64,000 nt of DNA from Duganella radicis (lineage in GTDB: Bacteria; Pseudomonadota; Gammaproteobacteria; Burkholderiales; Burkholderiaceae_D), in contig NZ_WNKY01000002.1 in the NCBI RefSeq assembly GCF_009720825.1, positions 248,001 to 312,000 on the forward strand. The letters run 5' to 3'. The notes under the pieces were generated by a model, which saw only the letters and a program-made list of their open reading frames with translations, had not been told where the DNA came from and did no database searches. The stretch's first letter is position 1; each line of letters starts with the position of its first letter. Shown piece by piece: positions 55,530 through 61,998 of this stretch. The translations under genes were made by a program, and so were the position numbers.

Positions 55530-56191
55530 GCCGATTCCTTCACCACGCGTTGTACGAAAATGCCCGGCGTGACGATCACTTCCGGGTCCAGTTCGCCCAG
55601 CGCCACCACATCCTGCACCTGGGCGATGGTGACCTTGGCGGCCATGGCCATGATGGGGCCGAAGTTGCGCGCGGTCTTGCGGTAGACCAGATTGCCCCAG
55701 CGGTCGCCTTTCAGCGCCTTGATCAGCGCGAAGTCGGCGTGGATCGGCGACTCCAGCACATATTGGCGGCCGTTGATCAGGCGCGTCTCCTTGCCCTCGG
55801 CCAGCAGCGTGCCGTAGCCGGTCGGCGTGAAGAAGCCGCCGATGCCGGCGCCGGCGGCGCGGATGCGCTCCGCCAGGTTGCCTTGCGGCGTCAGTTCCAG
55901 TTCGATTTCGCCGGCGCGGTACAGGGCATCGAAATGATGCGAGTCGGTCTGGCGCGGGAAGGAGCAAATGATCTTGCGCACGCGCTTGGCCTTGAGCAGC
56001 GCGGCCAGGCCGGTTTCGCCGTTGCCGGCGTTGTTGTTGACGATGGTGAGTTCCTTCGCGCCCTGCGCGATCAGGGCGTCGATCAACGCCGACGGCATGC
56101 CGGCATTGCCGAAGCCGCCGATCATGACGGTGGCGCCGTCATGGATGTCGGCGACCGCCCGCTCCAGTGATTCAAAAGTTTTATCGATCAT
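55526..56191 (-). CDS. pcaI: 3-oxoadipate CoA-transferase subunit A
   Basis: A 221-residue CoA-transferase alpha subunit (DGATVMIGGFGNAGMPSALI, NNNAGNGETGLAALLK). I start it at the ATG at 56191 with GGAAAG upstream; ATGs at 56209 and further up would place coding sequence over the IclR-type operator. It leads the pcaIJF-livHMGF operon, divergent from the IclR gene. Confidence 0.92.
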   Translation of the reverse strand: MIDKTFESLERAVADIHDGATVMIGGFGNAGMPSALIDALIAQGAKELTIVNNNAGNGETGLAALLKAKRVRKIICSFPRQTDSHHFDALYRAGEIELELTPQGNLAERIRAAGAGIGGFFTPTGYGTLLAEGKETRLINGRQYVLESPIHADFALIKALKGDRWGNLVYRKTARNFGPIMAMAAKVTIAQVQDVVALGELDPEVIVTPGIFVQRVVKESA

Positions 56192-56211
56192 ATCTGCTTT
56201 CCAGTGCATGT

Positions 56212-56247
56212 TGTGCGATAATCGAACTAATGATTGATTACCGCACA
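56212..56247. promoter_or_regulatory. IclR-type operator between pcaI and iclR
   Basis: A 36-base inverted repeat with arms TGTGCGATAATCGAAC and GATTGATTACCGCACA. It matches the repeat at 58337 in length and at most positions. It covers the region 21-56 bases before the pcaI ATG and so also lies in the iclR promoter. Confidence 0.75.
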
Positions 56248-56324
56248 CCCAGTGTAGAACTTGCGTCAGCCCCGGTCAAGAAAAAAACGCCTATTGAAAC
56301 CAATGACTGCATTAAAATCACGCC

Positions 56325-57152
56325 ATGTCTAAAGCCACCCCTGTTATCGACGCGGATGACGACCGCGAACCGACCATCGCCGAGCAGATCGATGCGATGA
56401 CCGATCCCAGTTTCATGACCTCGCTGGCGCGCGGCCTGGCCGTGCTGCGCGCGTTCAGCGACGCGCGCAAGCCGCAGACCATCGCCAGCATCAGCCAGAA
56501 GACCGGCATCCCGCGCGCCGCCGTGCGCCGCTGCCTGCACACCTTGCGCGAACTGGGCTACGTCGACGCGGAGCTGAACAATTTCTCGCTGCGGCCCAAG
56601 GTGCTGACGCTGGGCTACTCCTATCTGTCGTCGACGCCGCTGACGGTGTCGGCCCAGCCCTACCTGAACAACATCAGCCGCGCGCTCAATGAATCGAGTT
56701 CGCTGGCGGTGCTGGAGGATGGCGAAGTGCTGTACGTGGCGCGGGCGGCGACGTCGCGCGTGATGTCGGTGGCGCTGAACACCGGCAGCCGCCTGCCGGC
56801 CTACTGCACCTCGCTGGGCCGGGTGATGCTGGCGTATCTGCCGCCGGATCAGCTGGATGCGTATCTGGAGCACACGCGCTTGCGGCCGATGACGGTCAAC
56901 ACCGTGGTCAACCCCAAGCGCCTGCGCGAAGTGCTGGCCCAGGTGCGCCGCGACGGTTACGCCATCAACGATGAGGAACTGGAACTGGGACTGCGTTCGA
57001 TCGCCGTGCCGGTGCGCGGCGCCTCCGGCACGGTGCTGGCGGCGCTGAACGTGGGCGCGCAAGCGGCCCGCGTCAGCGTGGAGCAGTTGCAGCACGAGTT
57101 CCTGCCCGTGCTGCAACGCGGCGCGCAGGAACTGGCGGTGTTGCTGCCGTAA
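56325..57152 (+). CDS. pcaR: IclR-family regulator, PcaR/PobR type
   Basis: A 275-residue IclR regulator. The N-terminal winged helix (about 30-95; LARGLAVLRAFSDARKPQTI, then GIPRAAVRRCLHTLRELGYV) and the effector domain with YCTSLGRVMLAYLP are clear. PcaR-like proteins with these motifs control beta-ketoadipate genes and respond to beta-ketoadipate or protocatechuate. Divergence from pcaI with a shared inverted repeat supports that role here. The gene symbol is by family and context. Confidence 0.88.
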   Translation: MSKATPVIDADDDREPTIAEQIDAMTDPSFMTSLARGLAVLRAFSDARKPQTIASISQKTGIPRAAVRRCLHTLRELGYVDAELNNFSLRPKVLTLGYSYLSSTPLTVSAQPYLNNISRALNESSSLAVLEDGEVLYVARAATSRVMSVALNTGSRLPAYCTSLGRVMLAYLPPDQLDAYLEHTRLRPMTVNTVVNPKRLREVLAQVRRDGYAINDEELELGLRSIAVPVRGASGTVLAALNVGAQAARVSVEQLQHEFLPVLQRGAQELAVLLP

Positions 57153-57157
57153 ACGCC

Positions 57158-57210
57158 ATTCCGGCGCAGGCCGGAATCCAATTAAATTGGGTCCCGGCCT
57201 GCGCCGGGAC
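57158..57210. repeat. REPIN-like symmetrical repeat pair
   Basis: Two 8-bp hairpins with 4-base loops, ATTCCGGC-GCAG-GCCGGAAT (57158-57177) and GTCCCGGC-CTGC-GCCGGGAC (57191-57210), are inverted copies of each other. They flank the palindrome CCAATTAAATTGG. The unit lies between the convergent ends of the IclR and porin genes. It may act as a transcription stop and is probably a member of a dispersed family. Confidence 0.75.
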
Positions 57211-57219
57211 GACGCCGCT

Positions 57220-58311
57220 TTAGAAGGTGTGGCGGATGCCGGCCATCACGCCGTTCTGCGACTTGCCGGCGCCCACGGTGCCGCCGGCATCCAGCGCCAC
57301 CGCCGACAGGCCCGAGTTCTTCATGCGGCCCACACCACCATACACGGCGGTACGTTTCGAGAAGTAGTAGGTCGCACGCGCCACCAGCATGGTGGCGTCG
57401 TCGCCGCTGTTCTTCACATCCTTGCGCGCCCACTGCGCATCGATGGTGGTGAACGGCGTCACCGGATAGCTCACCCCCAGGAAGTACAGGTCGGACTCGG
57501 TCAGACCGGTCGCCGCGCGCGTGGTGCGGTCGACCACGCCACCGGCCACCTTGCCCTCGCCTACCTTGACATACGCATTGGCGGTCACGCGCTTGTCGCT
57601 GTTGTTGCTGCTGGTCAGACCCGCGGCCGCGCCGGTGTTACCGTACAAGATGTCGTACGAAGCATTCACGCCGAACGCCGGGGTTTCGTAACCAAACAGG
57701 CCAGTCACCTGGCGGCAAGCCTTGGCATTGCCCGGCACCTCGCCGGCGCAACCGGTGGCGGCAGGGCCGCCGGCGCTGGAAGCGTCACGGCCGGTGCTGT
57801 AGGTGGCGCCGATCACGAAGTTGTTGAAGTTGCCCAGGTAGCCGATGGCGTTGTCGCTGCGCGCATTCGGCAGGTAGGAGTCGATGCTGCCGATCGCGAA
57901 CAGGTTCGGGCCCATCACGTCCGATTTCAGCATCGCGATGTAAGTCATATTGATCTGGCGGCCGATGTTCACCGTACCGAAGTTGCCCTTCAGGCCGACC
58001 GTGGCCTGACGGCCGAACAGGCGATTGCCCTGCCCCATGGTGCCGGTGTCGACCGCCAGGCCGGCTTCCAGCGTGAAGATGACCGACAGGCCGCCGCCCA
58101 GGTCTTCCGTGCCACGGAAGCCGATACGCGAAGGGAAGGAACCAGTCAGCGACGGCATGCGGGTCACGCTGTCGCCGGCGGCGTTGACATTGGTGACGCG
58201 CTCGATGCCGCTATCCAGCAGGCCGTACACGGTCACATTCGATTGAGCCATGGCGGCCGAAGCGCCCAGAGTGCAGAACAGCGCCACCGCGCCACGAATC
58301 GTGTTTTTCAT
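57220..58311 (-). CDS. OmpC-type general porin
   Basis: A 363-residue outer-membrane porin of the betaproteobacterial type: signal peptide ending ASAAMAQS, then VTVYGLLDSGIERV, RIGFRGTEDLGGGLSVIFTLE, NRLFGRQATVGLKGNFGTVN and the C-terminal GIRHTF. Sixteen-stranded trimeric porins have this pattern. It is divergent from an aromatic-type binding protein with a shared IclR-type repeat, so entry of aromatic acids is a likely use. Confidence 0.92.
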   Translation of the reverse strand: MKNTIRGAVALFCTLGASAAMAQSNVTVYGLLDSGIERVTNVNAAGDSVTRMPSLTGSFPSRIGFRGTEDLGGGLSVIFTLEAGLAVDTGTMGQGNRLFGRQATVGLKGNFGTVNIGRQINMTYIAMLKSDVMGPNLFAIGSIDSYLPNARSDNAIGYLGNFNNFVIGATYSTGRDASSAGGPAATGCAGEVPGNAKACRQVTGLFGYETPAFGVNASYDILYGNTGAAAGLTSSNNSDKRVTANAYVKVGEGKVAGGVVDRTTRAATGLTESDLYFLGVSYPVTPFTTIDAQWARKDVKNSGDDATMLVARATYYFSKRTAVYGGVGRMKNSGLSAVALDAGGTVGAGKSQNGVMAGIRHTF

Positions 58312-58336
58312 ACCTAGTCTCCTGTTGTTTTAATGA

Positions 58337-58372
58337 TGTGCGATTATCGAACAATGGGTTGTTAATCGCACA
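58337..58372. promoter_or_regulatory. IclR-type operator between porin and binding-protein genes
   Basis: A 36-base inverted repeat with arms TGTGCGATTATCGAAC and GTTGTTAATCGCACA. It is the better formed of the two copies. It lies 26 bases before the porin ATG and 70 bases before the binding-protein ATG. Confidence 0.75.
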
Positions 58373-58441
58373 TAGATTGGATACTATGATTCGCACGGTG
58401 TATTGTCAATCATCGGACACAGAACAACACGGGAGACAGGC

Positions 58442-59617
58442 ATGAACATGAAAAAAGTAGTGAAAATAGCGACACTTGCAGCATTCACCCTGGCCGCCGT
58501 GCCGGCCGCGTGGGCGCAAGACACGATCAAGATTGGCGTGATAGCCGCCTTCTCCGGACCTTTCGCTGACTATGGCAAACAAATGGAAGGCGGCATCAAG
58601 GCCTATATGTCGCAATATGGGGACAGCGTGGCCGGCAAGAAGATCCAGATCATCATCAAAGACACCACCGGCCCGGCGCCGGAAGTGGCCAAGCGCCTGG
58701 CGCAGGAACTGGTGGTGCGCGACAAGGTGGACTTCCTGGCCGGCTTCGGCCTGACGCCGGAAGCGCTGGCCGTGGCGCCGATCGCCGAACAGGCCAAAAA
58801 GCCGATGATCGTCATGAACGCCGCCACCTCGGCCGTCACCACCAAGTCCAACTACATCGCCCGCTTCTCGATGACGCTGCCGCAAATCTCGGCGCCGATG
58901 GCCACCTGGGCGGTGAAGAACAAGATCAGGAAAGTGGTGACCCTGGTGGCCGACTACGGCCCGGGCATCGATGCCGAAGCGGCTTTCAAGGCGGAGCTGG
59001 TCAAGGGCGGCGGCACCGTCACGGAAGCCATCCGCGTCCCGCTGCGCAATCCGGAGTTCGCGCCCTTCATCCAGCGCATCAAGGACGCCAAGCCCGACGC
59101 GGTGTTCGTGTTCGTGCCGGCCGGCGAGCAAAGCGTGGCCTTCATGAAGGGCTACCGCGAGCGCGGCCTGGCCGAGGCCGGCATCAAGGTGATCGCCACC
59201 GGCGACCTGACCGACGACCACGTCCTGCCCGCCATGGGCGATGCCACGCTGGGCGTGATCACCACCTTCCACTACTCGGCGGCGCACAAATCGCCCGAGA
59301 ACGCGGCCTTCCTGAAAGCCTTCGCCGCCACCAATCCGGACGGCGGCCGGCCCAACTTCATGGCCGTGGGCGCCTATGACGGCATGGCCGCCATCTATGA
59401 GGTGGCGCGCAAGCTGAACGGCAAGATCGAGGGCGACAAGGCGATGGAGATCCTCAAGAACATCAAGCTGAACAGCCCTCGCGGCCCGATCGCCATCGAT
59501 CCGGCCACCCGCGACATCGTGCAGACGGTATATGTGCGCAAGGTGGAAAAGGTCGGCAACGAGGTCTACAACGTCGAGTTCGACCAGTTCGCCAATCAAA
59601 AGGACCCAGGTAAATAA
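58442..59617 (+). CDS. ABC transporter substrate-binding protein (LivJ type), pca regulon
   Basis: A 391-residue periplasmic binding protein with a Sec signal peptide ending PAAWAQD. GGGAGAC before the ATG at 58442 fixes the start. It parallels the protein at 45447 along its length (VADYGPGIDAE, PLRNPEFAPF, DIVQTVYVRK). It shares an operator motif with the pcaIJF-livHMGF operon, which lacks its own binding protein, so it most likely feeds LivHMGF. The ligand is probably protocatechuate, a hydroxybenzoate or oxoadipate. Confidence 0.9.
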   Translation: MNMKKVVKIATLAAFTLAAVPAAWAQDTIKIGVIAAFSGPFADYGKQMEGGIKAYMSQYGDSVAGKKIQIIIKDTTGPAPEVAKRLAQELVVRDKVDFLAGFGLTPEALAVAPIAEQAKKPMIVMNAATSAVTTKSNYIARFSMTLPQISAPMATWAVKNKIRKVVTLVADYGPGIDAEAAFKAELVKGGGTVTEAIRVPLRNPEFAPFIQRIKDAKPDAVFVFVPAGEQSVAFMKGYRERGLAEAGIKVIATGDLTDDHVLPAMGDATLGVITTFHYSAAHKSPENAAFLKAFAATNPDGGRPNFMAVGAYDGMAAIYEVARKLNGKIEGDKAMEILKNIKLNSPRGPIAIDPATRDIVQTVYVRKVEKVGNEVYNVEFDQFANQKDPGK

Positions 59618-59679
59618 AGGCTTCCCGTAGGTGAGGCAGCGTACAGCCGCAGCAACGTGCGGCGTTCAGAATCACCTGC

Positions 59680-59886
59680 ATGGATACGCAAACCTCACAT
59701 CGCCCGCGCCGCAAATTCCACCCCGCCGCCTATGCCATGCATCGGCAAATGCTGGCGGTGCGGCGCACGATGGCGGCAGCTACGGTGGAAGAATCGCAGG
59801 CGGCGGCACGCTGGGCGCAGGCCTGGTATCAGCTGGTGCAGCGCAAGCTGGATCAGCTCCAGCAAGCGCCCAGGTATTTACATTAA
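59680..59886 (+). CDS. Small basic hypothetical protein, 68 residues
   Basis: An open frame starting MDTQTSHRPRRKFHPAAYAM and continuing as an amphipathic helix (EESQAAARWAQAWYQLVQRK). It is rich in arginine, alanine and glutamine and has no signal peptide or known domain. Its stop overlaps that of the convergent Crp gene by four bases. Coding is plausible from composition and fit, but no ribosome binding site is strong. Confidence 0.45.
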   Translation: MDTQTSHRPRRKFHPAAYAMHRQMLAVRRTMAAATVEESQAAARWAQAWYQLVQRKLDQLQQAPRYLH

Positions 59887-60626
59887 GACGGGGAATAGCA
59901 ACCGCCGGCGCGGCGTTCCATGCCGTGGCGGTCGAGGATGACGACGGTGCCGCGGCGGTATTCGATCAGGCCCTCTTCCTGCAACTTGCCGGCGCAGCAG
60001 GTGATCGATTCGCGCCGCACGCCCAGCATGTTGGCGATCATCTCCTGCGTCACTTTCAACTCATTCGACAGCGAACGGTCCAGCCGTTCCAGCAGCCAGC
60101 GGCACAGGCGCTGCTCGATGCTGCCGTGGCGCACGCCGGCCACGGTCTGGGCCAGTTGGGCGAACAGCGCGCTGGTATGCCGCATCAACTGCTGGGCCAG
60201 CGCACCGCCGCCAAAGAAGGCCTGGCGCAGCACGGCGGACTTGATGCGGTAGCCGTAGCCGGCGGTCTGGACCACGGCGCAGCAGTTGGCGCGCTCGTTC
60301 TCGTACATCGACACGCCGACCACACCCTCGCGCCCGACCACCGCCACCTCGGCGGCGCCGCCATCCTCGGAGACGTACTGCAAAGAAACGATTGCGTTGG
60401 TGGGGAAGTAGGCGAACTCCATCAGGTCACCGGTGTCGAACAGGCGTTTGCCCGCTTCCAGCGGCACCAGGTCCAGGTGCACGAACAAATCCAGCAATTC
60501 TTCGCGCGACAGGGCGCGCAGCAATTCATTCTGTTGGGCGCCGGTCAGGCTGATGGCGGGCGCAGGGGCTTGCTGCATCGCGCGTGGGATGCTGGCGGAA
60601 ACGGAAGTCTGTTTAGCTGCGTACAT
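59883..60626 (-). CDS. Crp/Fnr-family regulator
   Basis: A 247-residue regulator with a cyclic-nucleotide-binding-like beta-roll (LLDLFVHLDLVPLEAGKRLF to VAVVGREGVVGVSMYE) and a C-terminal Crp-type winged helix (TQEMIANMLGVRRESITCCA, then GLIEYRRGTVVILDR). The Fnr cysteine cluster is absent. GAGG before the ATG at 60626 makes this start better than the one at 60638. The usual VTRAA-type recognition helix reads ITCCAGKL. Effector and targets are unknown. Confidence 0.85.
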   Translation of the reverse strand: MYAAKQTSVSASIPRAMQQAPAPAISLTGAQQNELLRALSREELLDLFVHLDLVPLEAGKRLFDTGDLMEFAYFPTNAIVSLQYVSEDGGAAEVAVVGREGVVGVSMYENERANCCAVVQTAGYGYRIKSAVLRQAFFGGGALAQQLMRHTSALFAQLAQTVAGVRHGSIEQRLCRWLLERLDRSLSNELKVTQEMIANMLGVRRESITCCAGKLQEEGLIEYRRGTVVILDRHGMERRAGGCYSPS

Positions 60627-60765
60627 ATCGTGCCTCATCTTTGTGGGTCTCGGATGAAGAGCACTATATCGCCGCTATGTTGCGCTGATTATAGGAGCAC
60701 GTAGAGGTCTTATGTAGGTTGGGAACATAAAGGCGTGTCAGCCGGTTCCTACGCCTGAGCTTTCC

Positions 60766-61011
60766 TTACGGCATGAATTTATTGAGGCGCGAGCCTTCTT
60801 CGAGCAGACGTTCGTCGCGCGAACGCAGGCGGCCGGGGTTGCGCCGATGTTCCGGTTCGGAAATAACGCGCTTGATGACGCTTTCCGCCACCCCGCGATG
60901 ACTCAGGTATTCGGCCGCGCTCTCGGGGCCGACACGGTCGGCCCGCTCGATGCCGGCCTCCACCACCTCGGACGATTGATGATCCGGGCGGAAAGTTTGC
61001 GTGGTAGACAT
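60766..61011 (-). CDS. Small conserved-looking hypothetical protein, 81 residues
   Basis: A charged cytoplasmic protein starting MSTTQTFRPDHQSSEVVEAG and ending LLEEGSRLNKFMP. A strong AGGAGG lies before the ATG at 61011, which supports real translation. The segment ESVIKRVISEPEHRR resembles small stress-related proteins often found near regulators in this bacterial group. No function can be assigned. Confidence 0.6.
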   Translation of the reverse strand: MSTTQTFRPDHQSSEVVEAGIERADRVGPESAAEYLSHRGVAESVIKRVISEPEHRRNPGRLRSRDERLLEEGSRLNKFMP

Positions 61012-61101
61012 TACTGCCTCCTGAATGGAACACAATCCAATTCTGGAATTCTACCGCAGCGGCCGCCGTGCGGTAACACACCGAGTGGCGGCGCCGCAAC
61101 T

Positions 61102-61998
61102 CTACTGTGGAGAAGGCACGCCTTGCGGGGGCTGGCCGTTGCGCGGAATCAGCCAGCCGCTGTCGCTCAGCCAGTCGTGCAGGCGGTCCGGCCAGTGCGC
61201 GTCGGACAGGCGCTCGGAGCGCTGGCCCATGTTGAAGGCGTGGTCGGTGTCGGCGTACAGGTGCAGCTCAGCCGAGACGTTGGACGCGATCAGCTGCTGG
61301 TACAGCGTGAGCGCGGGCGGCATGCAGCACTTGTCGCTGGAGCCGGCCACGATGAAGGCTGGCGGCGCGGTTTGCGCGGCTTTCGCCGGCGAGCCCAGCG
61401 GGCCTGGATACACCAGAATCTGGAAGTCCGGCCGCGCGCTCAGCTTGTCGACAGCGTCCTGTCTGGCCGGCAGCGGCGGTTCGGGATTATCCGCCACCAG
61501 CGACACCAGTTCGCCGCCAGCCGAGAAGCCCATGATGCCGACGCGCTGCGGATCGACGTTGTACTCGGCCGCATGCGCCCGCACCCAGCGCACGGCGCGC
61601 CGCAGGTCGGCCGCCGCATCGTTTTCGATGGAGTAGCTGGAACCGGCGTCGCGCGCCAGGCGGTATTTCAGCACGAAGGCGGTGACGCCGGCGCGGTTGA
61701 GCGATTTGGCCGCCACCATGCCCTCGTTCTGGAACACCAGCATGCGGTGGCCGCCACCCGGCGCGATGATCACGGCCGCGCCGTTGGCGTGGCGCGGATG
61801 GGCGCGCACCACGGTCAGCGACGGTGCGTGCACGTTGCTGACGTAGCTGTTGTCGACCTTTTCCGCTTCGTCGCGGCGCTGCTCGGCGCCGGGGGCGCCG
61901 TCGGGCCACAGGCGGATGGCCGGTGGCGTCTGCGCGGCCTGCTGCGCGCCGGCTTGCGCGCACAGCGCCATCAGCAGACAAGCGAGTTTATTGCGCAT
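61102..61998 (-). CDS. Exported alpha/beta hydrolase (acetyl-xylan-esterase-like)
   Basis: A 298-residue esterase with a Sec signal peptide ending AGAQQA. The oxyanion stretch is APGGGHRML (79-87), the nucleophile S159 in MGFSAGGELVS, the acid in GSSDKCC and the histidine in DTDHAFNMG. The opening IRLWPDGAPGAE is typical of the BD-FAE/xylan-esterase-like group. It overlaps the end of the upstream beta-helix gene by 11 bases, so the two are co-expressed. Confidence 0.87.
   Translation of the reverse strand: MRNKLACLLMALCAQAGAQQAAQTPPAIRLWPDGAPGAEQRRDEAEKVDNSYVSNVHAPSLTVVRAHPRHANGAAVIIAPGGGHRMLVFQNEGMVAAKSLNRAGVTAFVLKYRLARDAGSSYSIENDAAADLRRAVRWVRAHAAEYNVDPQRVGIMGFSAGGELVSLVADNPEPPLPARQDAVDKLSARPDFQILVYPGPLGSPAKAAQTAPPAFIVAGSSDKCCMPPALTLYQQLIASNVSAELHLYADTDHAFNMGQRSERLSDAHWPDRLHDWLSDSGWLIPRNGQPPQGVPSPQ

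Noticed and set aside
54885-55967. Longer version of pcaJ starting at 55967
   Set aside because: The extra N-terminal part is pcaI sequence read in another frame; the ATG at 55529 with ATGA coupling gives the normal subunit length.
56191-56248. Extended pcaI start upstream of 56191
   Set aside because: It would put coding sequence over the conserved 36-base inverted repeat and lacks a ribosome binding site.
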